Shown here piece by piece: positions 48,601 through 61,400 of a stretch of 64,000 nucleotides of DNA (the first letter of the stretch is position 1; each line of letters opens with the position of its first letter). A program made the translations under genes and the position numbers. The stretch spans positions 4,039,501-4,103,500 of the forward strand of contig LR746278.1 of the NCBI GenBank assembly GCA_902729315.2. Reading direction: 5' to 3'. The DNA comes from Spirodela intermedia (lineage: Eukaryota; Streptophyta; Magnoliopsida; Alismatales; Araceae). A model generated the notes under the pieces. That model saw nothing but the letters and a program-made list of their open reading frames with translations. It did not search any database and was not told the origin of the DNA.

Positions 48601-49444
48601 CCACAGGGAGGGAGACAACTGAGACATGATAAAGCAGGAGAGACCATCTCCTTGGAGTAATCAACTTCAAAGTCCCAAGGATTAACTTATCAAGGAGACC
48701 TTGCACGTGGGGTTCAACTTAGCAGCTTTCGACGAAGAACTCATGCATTATTTATTAAGTAATGTGGTGGATGTGCGTATTTGTGCTTCCTAACAGCCAC
48801 TAGAACTAAGTTTAGCGGTCTGCAAGTTCTTTTTATGGATAATTGGCCATTATCGACGTGTTCATGTTCTACTAGCCTTCATTACCTCAACTAATTCATC
48901 CAAACGTTGGCTTAGTCGACGTTCTTAGTTATTAATGTTCATCTTGATGAGCGAAATCATTCTCAGATTTGAGATCTCTGTAGTATGCTTTGAAGAAAAA
49001 TGCAGAAATTTTGAAACATATTGTGCTATAGTTGCCTTCGAAATACTGTCAAGTTCAAGTATTTCTCTGATAATTAGATCGGTTTCACTATATGGAAGTT
49101 AGTGTTATATGAATGTCAATAGAACGATCACCCAAAGCGCTGCATAACAAACTCGGGCTGGGGGGACCTTACTGGGCCAGCGTTGGGCCCAGAAAAGCCC
49201 ACAAAGCCCAGAAACATCACCGCATCTTGATTGCATGATCAAGATTGCCAATAATCTCCACGTATTAAGTGAGAAGAAAAAAAGGAGGCATGAATAGTTA
49301 AGAAGAACTCTTTTGGAACCAACTGCATTGCAAAAATCTGAATCTCTTCATAGCAACATAGTGTGGTGATTTGGGAAAGAATGGCGATTCTAGCAGACTA
49401 ACCTCGAGCCTCTCTGCTTTCTGCAGAGAGATGGGGGTAAGGTT
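42661..49444. other. Intergenic between the PPR gene and pTAC14, no gene recognised
   Basis: Mostly AT-rich. A run of thirteen G occurs at 45217-45229. Near 47430-47500 an imperfect direct repeat (CAACCCACAAAGGGTTG, then AAATCTACAAGGGGTTG) suggests a transposon fragment. Small open frames, including two overlapping minus-strand frames of about 80 codons at 48385-48647 in a more GC-rich patch, show no known family. The last few hundred bases are the 3' flank of pTAC14. Confidence 0.45.
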
Positions 49445-52400
49445 TCAGAAGAGTATTCTATCCTGATAGAGCTCCAGTGCTTGGATCACCTTCTCTATGA
49501 ACGATTTCCGGTGCCACCGATACCTGTTCAGTACCAGGACGGGCGAGGATCAGTGAGTGTTCCCAAGAAGAAAACAAGTGTAAAACTGTTCTCAAGTCAG
49601 AGGGAGGCCTAGTTTTCATTAAGAACCATCGTCACATACTTGACTGATGCTTGCAGGGTTCTACTCATCTGGGGATTGGAATCTGCATATTTTCACCCAT
49701 GAAAGAAGAAAACAGGGTTAAAATGAGTTCAGGAAGTGAAAATCCCAAGAGATCCGACTGTTGGTGGTCAACAATACCGAGGATCTGCTTATCTTGGTCG
49801 GAGGTCGTTGGGAACAGCGCCAATATTTGATGGCACTCCTCCTGCAGCTCCCTTGCAGCATTCCTCTCTGCACTTGGGATTGGGGGAGTGTCCCCTTCAG
49901 ACCAAGATGGCAATGTTCTAGCGGCGGCTATCACGGCGCCATCTACAAAGTCTTCTCCAGCGGATAAGTTGTCTACAGGTCAACGAGAAGAAGACCGTAT
50001 GATAACTCTTTCAGCTTCATTGACTGAGGGAGGGGGATGTAAGGCGAGATATGGCACAAGACAGTAGAAGTCAATGACTGAGAAACAGTAAAACGTTGCT
50101 TACTGTTGTGATAGTATCCTTCTGGCAGTCCTGATATGTTGAAGACAGACAGAAAGGAGTCCAAGTGTACTTTTGCACCACCAGAGAAGGGTATGTTATC
50201 CCATGGATTCTGAAAATTAAAGGGTACATCAGACTGAAGAGCGGATGAGGAGGGGTATTGTGATTGATCATATTTAACTAAGTGCGACGTTGGAATATCA
50301 GATCGTAATCTTATTCATACTGTTTATTAGCACATTTTCCATCGCATAATACTTCAGGATGTAGAAAAAAGAAGCCATTTGGGGTCTTTGCTTTTGTTAA
50401 TCAGTGGGACTGACCACGTCACTGAAAATGGCATAATACCATCCACAGGTGATTATGGAACACAGAAAGCGCCGGTACAAAGCAAGATATGATTTTTTTC
50501 TTTACCACGAATGGAAAAGCAAGCAGGAGACACAATATATCAGAAGGGTTTCTTAATTCGGCCTTCAATTTACTACAATCTTCAAGAATCTTGCCGAGTA
50601 TCACTAACCCCACCAGACATTACGAAGGAAGCTCACTTCCACACAGCTAGAGTGAAGGCGCTAAACTGCTTGAAATCCCTCAAATGTATACCAGCTGTTC
50701 TTTCTGAGCAAGAATCTCCAGTAACTCGCAGGAATGCTAAAGAAAAGTAAATAAATCAAACAACAGTCTTCCATCGCTCAATATATTCCCAATGCAGTTT
50801 CTTTTTCTTCTGCAACACTCATTTCACTTTCAACTGAGGTGAAATGAACTTTTTCTGTTTAAATACCAGAAGCTTGATGCCCCGCGGATGCAAATTCGAT
50901 AGCCATTCAGGGAAATAAATTGTTATATTCTGGTGAAAACCATTCACTTTGGAGGCGTAAGAGTTGAATAAAGGCATGAGAGCATCCCGATTTCGAGGCA
51001 GAAATTGAAAGTCTCTTTTCAAAGGTGGACGTGAAGGGAAATGGTTACCCAAACAAAGAAATCAAGCTGTGAATAGTGATAAAGAAAAGCCCAGGTCTAA
51101 CTGGATAGTAAGATTAGCTTCCAAGTATATTCTAGTGAGAGTGCAGTTCTCCTCAAACGTACTTTTGTTTGACCAACACAAGAACATAACCATTTGTTTA
51201 ATTCCAGATGGCATGGGCAACATCAGTTATCAAAGCATAGTTCTTAACAAGATAGAGAGTCTTAATCTATGCTGTCCGCATCGTAACATGTGATTTGAGC
51301 AGGGATGAAGAGAAGGATCGAGGCGTAATAGTGAAGGCACTTGCATTTACAGAAAAACAGCAGAAAATAAGGAGAAATAAACTAAAAGGTGAAACAAATT
51401 GAAAGCAGAGTGTGACGGTGATGTGCAGGAAGAGTGTGGCAAATTTAGCAAAGAGAACAGTTAGATTAGATCCGGGTTTACATTATTTGGAGATTAAAGG
51501 TATTGTTAACAGTGAGGGAAGACATTAGAGAGAGAAAGAGCAGATATCAACCAAAGTGAAAGAAGATATCAGGGGTGGGTACTCTCAGTAGATCTATGGG
51601 TAAATAGACATGTCTATGGATCTCTCAGTATCCCAGTATCTATGGCAGGATATGTACGGCACCAATAAGGTGGTGGAAACCGTTGTCAGGTACATGTGTC
51701 AAAATGCAACCCAACACGAAAGAAGACACAAGACCGTTGTCAAGGACCTTCTGAATCGTGTTAAAGATCATTTTAACATACTGACTCAAAGATCTCTTGA
51801 AATTTTTAAAATACTGAGAAACTTTACATCTCAAATTTGTAATTAAAATAAGCTGAACAACCTACAATGTCACATGATAATTTAATCAATTGATTCATCG
51901 TTCATGAGAGTTGATTTTCTGATTTCATCTCCACTGGTATGCAACAACTGAAATAAATTTGACAGGGCATGGCAAAACGCATAAAAAGAAAATGATTAAG
52001 CAGAGTGAATACCATAGACGACGAAAAACCATATCTTTCCATTAACATATCATTCTTCTGCCCACTCATATAGCATATAGTCATCTGTCAACATTTCGAA
52101 ACGTTTGGATCAAGAAACCACAAGTATTATGAAATCAGTGAGACATGCAACATGGCTATCATTGTAAACGAAGAACTATCATATACATATTTTTAATCGG
52201 TAAGAATAGGAAAACACAGAATAAACAGAGAAATCGGTCAAGTAACCACATAATCATACGGTTGTTATACTTCTTGCAGGCTGCATTATGAAAACAATGC
52301 ATTATTAATTGTTAGACTATGATCAAATAATCTGTGACGAATGGAATGAGACTGTTTTATTCAACAAAAATTTCCACAACAAGAACAGTGAATTATGAAT

Positions 52401-55400
52401 ATCAATAATAACAAATGCAAGTATTATAGGACTTGACAAAGGGATGTATATGATTACCAATAATCCAATCACTAATTATGAATAGCCTTTCAGCCAAGTT
52501 TTCTGAAAAGCTAATAATGAATAGCTTGATTCAAACATTTATTTAAAACAAGCAAAAAAAGCATCCATAATTTCTTTTAAAGTCATGGGCTTTGGGGTCT
52601 TATCAGATGCAATACAGACTCTACTACATTCGTCTTAAGTTTGATCTGATTGCATCTCTAATTTTACATAATACTCAGATCATAAATTTGACTTGACAGT
52701 ATGCAGAAAGAATTCATCTGAGTTTATAAACTATAGGTTTCCTCACTAAATTACTTGATGGAAAGGTATAAATCATTTCGTGTCCCCGAAAGTTTTCTTT
52801 TTTTCCTCGAAAATGACACACAAGATACTACGTAAAAACTTACATACAGAGTTCATCACGAAAAAATCCAACCATGAGTTAAGCACTCACTCTTACCGTT
52901 TCATTAGATGTCAACTAGACAAGGCAAGTAAAAAAATAGCATCACTAACTTCATGACAATTATCCTCTCCCATAATCACTGTTGCGAAGCCTTAACCATT
53001 CCTAGTTGCACAGTCGGGTAGGTATCTAAACCACTTATCATCAACTATATACTTTGCCTATTATCAAATCCAAAGACTGAACTAATCCTCATGCTGTTAA
53101 GGTAGCTCCTGGATTGACGAGAGCACTTGTAACCCTTCTATAAAACTAGTTCTACTCTATGATGATGCTGAGGAAGATACTTTGCCCTTGCATATGCCAT
53201 TCCCGCTGTTATCACTATGTACTCTCTTATCGTTATCCCTGTATTTCCATCGCCATTGCATTTCCCTAAGCAGATGTCATCCCACATTGCCATCTTTAGC
53301 GGCATTCGCTTGCAATGCCATTACCCCACATTTTCATCAACCCGCACTGTTGTCTTTCCTCACCCTCATACTCCCGTTTCCCTTCCTTTTGATCTGCACA
53401 TTCATAATTCTTGGCATTGAATAATAACCATCACTCAACAATTACCATTACCCTAGGGTTCAATCATTATCGCACCTGCCTAGGGCTTTTCTGCTGCAAC
53501 TGCTCCAATCCAGGAACTCCACTCCATTATCTTCACCTTGCCATCTTTATTGCCTCATTCTCCCCTCTCCTTGTCGTCACCCTTACAATGTTCTCAAACT
53601 CATTATTGCCTTGAACGGTCAATATCCCTAGCCAGGGTTCTTGTAGTGCAATCACCCCCAAAAGCTGCCACCTACCCCCTTCCCCAACACCCCCCTGCCC
53701 TCTCAACCGGGGGTACCCAACCTTCCAGGTCTTGACCAGAAAAATCAGTTCGATACCAATTGAATGAATAGTATGGGTCTCAATCATTGTATATTGTTTT
53801 TGGGGGAATACTTGATCCCCTAGAAAGTGATGCATGTATTTTTGTGCTGATCATGGAAATTACCTCAAATTACAAATATGGATGATTCTCGAACAATTCA
53901 ATTTAAATTGTAACCGTAACTGGCCATAGGATCACAGGCTGTAGGCTGTTTAAATCAGTGAAAAACAATGCTTCCATTGGTAATGGTACAGCACGATTTA
54001 GAGTGGCAAAAACAATTTGATAGAGCCCCAGTCTGTCTCTGGGAATCAGATGCATTCAATTAAAAACGGTCAATCTATAACTGTCCTCAGTGCCATAAAC
54101 AGCTTTGATGTTTTGACCAACTCCAGTATCAAAAATTTCACTTATTTCCGTTGACGACAGAAGGCAAGGTACAAAATATTTTAAAAAATTGATCATACAA
54201 AGCCGAAAATCCGCTATTACATACAAGCCAAGACTTCTGCTGTGCATTATACAGGTTGAGCCTATATAATCAAGCAAAGTGAGAAAGATCGGGCAGCATA
54301 ACACCCATCAATAAGTCATGATGCCATTCTCTCAGTTAATGATATGTTACATTTGATGATTCCTAAGTTATCCACTAAACTTATAACTTCGAAAAGTTTT
54401 GAACTTGGAAACATGAGAGATCAATGAAGTTTTAGCATCCCAAAAGTCACAAGAATAAATATAAGGATCATTTGAAATATTTGGTTATACAATATATCTA
54501 AATCAAACTTTTATAATTTAATATCACTCAAAGACTCCTTAGTATGGTAAGACATTAACATGAAATGCAGCACGATGTTTAGCAATGAAGTATTGAAAAA
54601 TCAAAAACAACGGAGGATCAATAGCATCTCGGTTCACCTCATCCCCTTTCCTGATTCTTTGGCCAGCATTTATCAAAACCTCAAGCATGCGGTCCTTGAA
54701 ACGCCAGTGAAGAAAGCAGTTTGGTTGAAAAGAGTGATTCAACATGTCTACAGAAGGGCAAGTAATCACTCTATAGAACTGGTACACCATAAGGACAGTT
54801 TAATGAATTCTGGAAAATATATGCATATCTTACAATGGAGGTGCAATGAATCTGTTAATGAAGAAATAAAGTTGGATATAAATGAACTAATAGCATTAAT
54901 AATAGAGGTGATAGACGGGACTAAAATGAAAGGGATAAATTTAAATCCAGAAACTTTCAAATAACTTGTAAATAAAGGTAAGGATCAACATCACTTTAAT
55001 TAGTCAGCTAAATGCAATCTACGGAACTAGGTTCCTAGTGATATTTTAAGCAAATATCATGTTATCCAGCCTAGTCAGCATTAGAATAAACTTCAAACTC
55101 AACGTGTTCTGCTCCATAGTAGAATATATCCCTTTCTGGACTCGGTATATCAAGCAACCACTCTATAGCCTTCATATGGGTGCTTTAATAAGCAGAGAAA
55201 CTAGCTAACAGCAGAAATAATATGATTAATATCAAGTCTTAAGAGGATGAACCAAAATTTACGAATTAAACAATGTTTTCCCAAGAGAAATTTAACAATA
55301 TTAATAAAAACATTGATGGAAACTGAAGAGATTGATGTACTCCATTCCTGAGCAAATTTTCTAGCACCATGTAAAATTGCTACTGTTTTTGTCAGCATTG

Positions 55401-58400
55401 CTGAAGTGAATATATTATTAACTCGATCTACTAAATATCATTCCTCATGATCACCAAATCATCAACAAAAACGATTAGAATGAATATATTTCCGTCTCCC
55501 CATTTGTCACTCCATATACTTGATTTTTGCAATACAAAGATTTTTGCAATTTAAAAACTTCCTCTAAAGAGTGTACCCAGAAGTACATCACCTGAAGACC
55601 TACTCTTAGTGGTCCCAATTCAAAACATCATTTTTCACATAAATATAGATAAATTCCATTGGTATCCGGCCATAAAATTTAAAATATGACCACAATCTTG
55701 ACCCTGAAAGTCCAAATCATAGGTCCATGCAAGCTCTTTGGCGTAGTTTTGGCCCACAACCCATATACTTGAGATTTGATACCAGAGACTTCAATCCAAC
55801 AAGCTTTTTCTCTTTATGAGGTTCCGTGTTATTCCTATGTTCCACTTTCCTAAAGAGATCGAGTTTCCTCATCTATCATATATATTTAGGAAAGATCATT
55901 TACGATCTATATGAAAGAAGTGATGGTGCAGGCCAAGAGAAATGGCAATGTTATGCACCTTATATCTCTCTTTCGAAAAGGAGGAAGAAGATTATATACT
56001 ATTTCCTAAGGACCCATTACTCCTAAACGAGGTAGCACTGGTGATATCAACCTTGACTTCAAAAGTATTAAGCTTAGGGGAGTATAAACAAGCATTCAAA
56101 TACTTTGGTGGAAGATGAAAGAAAGGGCTCTTAGGTGGAATAAAATTAAAACATAACCTGTGCCTGAGGATTTCGATGACATTCAGTTACTAACAAGAAA
56201 AACTGTGAAAATGACATCCACTCAATTTCTAGCACGATCATGCTCCTACTGTTGGTTCTTCCACTCGATGATCCTTTTTGCTGAAATTATGGAACACAAA
56301 GCCACCTCATTCTGCTATGGAATAAACGCACTTGAAGAATGTCAACATGCTTCACAAAAATCTGTGATGTTTCTTTTCATGTTCTACATTATTTTTTCAC
56401 AAGATAAGTTTTAAAAGAGTCAAGACTAGTATGACTAAACATATCCCAACATACAAACATTATTAATTACAAAGAAATGTCTCCGAGACAGGAATCGCAT
56501 ATGTATCCTTTTCGTTTGACAATTTTCATCATAAGCCAACCTTAAGGTGTAAAAGGTTGAGAATATCCCAGGTGAGAGGTAGAAGAATCCTAATTCGTGA
56601 TCGTCAACCGTTTGCTTCATCTATAAATTTCGAAAAAATAATATAATTTGGAGAAAACGTCAACACTCTTTTGACATTTGACAGAATATATTAACAGACA
56701 GAAAATACATGGAAAAGGATCATAAAAGAGTGTTGGCGAAGATGAAGTGATCATCAATGCAAGTAGTACCTTAATCAACAGATATGGCGATGGAGATAAC
56801 TGACATGATCACTTTTCTTAAAATTATCTTCAGTAGGATAACAATATCTTTACGATATATGACATGTAATTTGCTTCTCCTATTACATCGACCCAAAAGC
56901 GACTTACTGAGTGACTAGCCGCTCTCATCCCCAGCCTACTAAGTAGATAGAAACAAGGGATCTAGCTAAGAAAGGTTCTTTCTGTGTAAAGCAGCTCTAT
57001 CATTAGAAAAACCCACTTTCTGGATGACTATTGACCTTAAATTTATAAGTATACTACCTATGAGCATGCCTCCTGTATTTGTTAGCAAACAAACTCGACT
57101 TTCCTTTCTTGAAGTCGTTGGGATTTTTTCTCAGGGTATTGAATGCCCCAGTGTGTCTCCCAGTGGTTAATCATGCTTAACGACTCCATACATGCTTGCC
57201 CTTTGCTTTGTCCTTCTGTGTTCCGATTTCTCCTTGATTGAGGTTTCTACACGTTATTAACTACTTGAATGGTTCACCAACAGTAGTCATTAGAGAAGGA
57301 TCATCGATTCAATGCATGATATTCCGCTTGCTCTCTTCACTATGGATCTCGTAGTAAACTTGTCCCCAGAGAGGTAGGGCATCTTTGTCAAAAATCCGAT
57401 TTAGAGGTATTCTTACAGTTTTAGTGGACATCTTGAAAGCGTTCAAGGGACGCATGATGAATAAGATGTCGCTGCTTAATTTAGAGAAGCAATGTGATGC
57501 GAATCTGCAGGTCTCGCAATGGCCTGGTATGCAGTATGGAGCTGCATACACACTCATGGAACAAACGGATGTGGGAGATGAACCTACAGGAATCCAATTA
57601 ACACCGTACATGGATATATGGGTTCTGCCAACACGAGGTGATACTGGAGGAACCAACATGACACTTGATGCTGTACAAGGACGTATGGGTAAACACAACT
57701 CCACACCATGCTGTGTATGATGCAGAAGGTTGCTGTAGTCACAGAGATGAGAGGCGTACCTCTGGATTTATAGCAATGCGTCCTGATATCATGTGATGCA
57801 GCAGAATGCTGCATGACAAGATGGAGATCCCTTGTGGGGTCTGAAAAGGAGAATCTCTTGGTGGAAACCACAGAGTTGGTCTGCCATGCTACACCGGAGA
57901 AAGACTTTTTTCTCACCAAAACAAGCCATAGGATTTCATAATAAGCACCAAAGAATCTAACACCGAAGATCGTGTCTGTATGGGTTATTAGGTTCATCAT
58001 GCCCAATAACTAAATGAATTGCAAATAAGAAAAACTAGCAAGACAATGTAGTGCCGTTAAAAAGACATGACTCAAAGTTTGAACAGTGACATAGGAAGAG
58101 AAAGAGTACTAGAAACTCCGAAAGAATCAAAGGCAAAAATTAGTTCAATGCCTCAGGTAACAGGGCATAAGTTATAATTTAAAGGGCGTACAAGAACCTA
58201 GAAAAGGTTAATAAAGTGTGCATGATCAAAAAAATAAATTTTGGATAGCTTTCTCATCCAAAAAAATGTTGACGTTGTAATTTGACTTCAAACAAGTACC
58301 CCAAATCAATCATTTAACATCTATAGCTACTCACAGGATTCAACTCTGAGTTACTACTGGAATCAATGAATAATGATCCGCTTTCAAATCAAGAGGATGC

Positions 58401-61400
58401 ATTTTAGTCAAGGATAGAACAAATGGCACATGAGGAAAGCAAACTAATTGAAGTCTCGGATGTTCAGCAGCAATTACTGACGTGTGTTTTCAATGAAAAC
58501 CCAATAACATAGCAGTACCAGCGGGCATGACCCAACGAACTTAAATCAGAAACAGCACCTGACCCATCTATAACTATTCAAGCGTTTACAGATCTATCCA
58601 GTAGCAAAAACGCTACTTACCTTTTCACCTTTCAAACACATCTATAATTACTTTGCAGACACTGTGAAAACGTCATCAAAAAAATGAAGTAGAATTTTTC
58701 CCATTCACTGGTTCATGCCCTGAGTTCTGGTTGTCGAATGTACAGAAAGTTAAATGGATCTGATTGGCAGGTCTATCTTTTTCTTTAGAAAATGATGGAC
58801 ACTGACAGCATCACCGCAGTTTGATTTGTAAACAAGGTAGCAACCACAAACTTTAACAAAATGGCTAAGAACATATGAAGAAGCATACAGTATTGTTCTA
58901 GCTGTACTTGAGGAGCATGGAAGTGTTATAGAAGATGAAAAAGAACCTTAATTCGCAACAAGTTACAGAAGTTACCAGCATACGGAACAAGCATGTTGGC
59001 ATCTTGAACAAGTGCACCAACCCTCATTTGCATGTGGTAGGAACGAGTCTGGACAATGCCTAGAGCCCACATGAATCTTTCTGAATCTTGAGCAAGACGC
59101 TTGATCCTTAAAGGAGCTGCAGAATGCTGATTAAATGAATTATGAGACGAATGCACCAAATAGATCATCATCCAAAAAATAAAAAAATTTAACACAGAAA
59201 TCTCACCCAGTGTTTTTCCCAAAATTCTATTGCCCTCTGCTGCTGTGTTTTAATCTTAGAAGCCAGATTTTGATCTTGCAACTCCAATAGCTCATCCTAG
59301 GGTCACAGACAATAGAAAGCATGTTGCCAGCACATTATTCCGATGAACTTTATGGAGATTGAGGACTGCCCACGTGGAATAAAGTGCATTTAATTTAAAA
59401 AGTGCATATATTTCATGAACTGAAGCTCTTCAAGTCAATCATATTCATTGTCTACTTCTTCAAAGAAGAGCAGAATCTATTTGCTACTTCAAGAGAACAC
59501 ATCATTATACACAACTAAAGCATACACCTAAAAATCAGGACTACATTTATCCTGATACATACTACGATTCCTTGAGATCCAAGGAATAAATGGTGATGAG
59601 CCACATAAAAGTCAGCATTGGCTGACCCTTTTGCATCTCAGGTCGAAACTAGAAGTTATTTTTAATCGTGAGCCTCTACTGACCTTACTATTTTCTCTAT
59701 TCCGCAAAACTATACCAGAATTAGTCATTCTTAATTTGATGGCCCATGCAGATTCAGGCTTCACAATTCTGAGGACAATATATAGAATGATACTTTGCAC
59801 ATGCAGATTGGTCGAAAAGCAATTGGATCTTTCTGATAACATAAATCAACCAAATCCAATCATCAAGTCTGGATATAGACTCCTGAATGATCAAAAACTT
59901 AATGAGTGCCCCTATGTACACACCATAAATTAGTAAAGAACACAATTAAACATGAAGTTTAATCAAATATTAGCAAGAATTGGGGCTAATTTAATTTTTA
60001 GCCTTTTTGAGTTTTCTCATTTTTTGTAGCCTGTCCTTTAATAGATCAAAAGCTTTTCGCCCTTCTTTTTTTTCAAAGTGATGTTCTACATTAGGTTGAC
60101 ACCTTGAAAAGCGAAGATGCAATAGGTGAACTAAAATCTAATTGAATACCTACAGTGCTAGATAAGGAATGGGTTCATTAGGATTGACTGATCATTATTA
60201 TTGATCATCATATACCACTAATAATCTCCATACCAGCAGTGACATAACAGCACAAACTATTGAAGAATGTCAGTACAAATAATTTGAATAAGGCAGCAAC
60301 ACTAAACACACCATAGTTTTCAAATGATGTGCTTTACAACATGGTATTTGATTCCACATATGCACATTACACAAAAACAAAAAGAACTCAAATAACAAAG
60401 AAAACAGTAAAGAGTTTGGTAGCTAGAAGAAAGCAGAAGCTAAACAAGCCCCTTCCCCGACCTTGACATGTTCATTCCTTTCTCTACCCCCTAGGGTGCC
60501 TCAGAACATTATTCAGAGATCGATCAAACACAGAAACCCGAATCATTTTATGTACTAGCAGGTATAGATATTAGTGACCCCTAATTGATCGAATCTTTGC
60601 TGCGAAGTCTATAAATTAGACGTTGCAGGTTGAATTGGCCAATGAAATTTCACATAAAATTCTAGCATCAATACAATCTTTTGCTAATCAAAATTACTGT
60701 CAGTTAGAGGAATTACGTTTTAGCTAAGAATAAATCAAACCTTTGAAGCGAGAAGCAAGCTGGTGCACTCATCCAGACTAGGCAAAAAGTCTCCATATAG
60801 TTGCCAAAAGTTACCCTCCAAATCAAGTGCGAATAGAAGAAGGCAGGCCAACCTTAGATCCCAGTCAGACTGTATAAAGATAAACAAGGAAATGACAATG
60901 ATGTATTAGATACCCACGTCAAAGTGTTAGCATGCAAAAAAAAAAAAAAAAAAAAAAAAATCTTTCTCGTTCATGCATCAAATTAAATAATAATAACCAC
61001 CCACATCTACAAGCCAACATATTAGCCTTTTGGCAAAAAAACCAACGGTAAAAGAAATGGAAATGGAACCCCAGATAAAAAGCCGTGTGGAGGAAAATAA
61101 ACTATTTCAGTTTTCTTTAATCAGCATTGACTTTTACGATCCATAAAATCATATAATAACCCTCATAAAGAGTGAACAGAGAACAACTCTTTCATACAAC
61201 CCAGAAAAACACCATTACTTTGACTTTCAAACATTATTTTGACTTTGATTAATTGGCGTTTACATTTTACCGCTGGTAAGGTAAACCGTACAACAGAATT
61301 TCTAGAAGAAAAGCTGCTGGATATTAATATGATTAAAGGTGCTCCAGTCCCCTACCTCTCTTATGTTAGTGGGGAAGAGACATTTTGTGAAGAGAAAAAA

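Noticed and set aside
48385-48647. Two overlapping minus-strand frames of about 80 codons in a GC-rich patch
   Set aside because: No recognisable family, splice context or start context; kept as intergenic.
53182-53835. Short open frames on both strands in the C-rich intron patch
   Set aside because: Low-complexity composition explains the lack of stops, and no family resemblance or splice link to pTAC14 was found.
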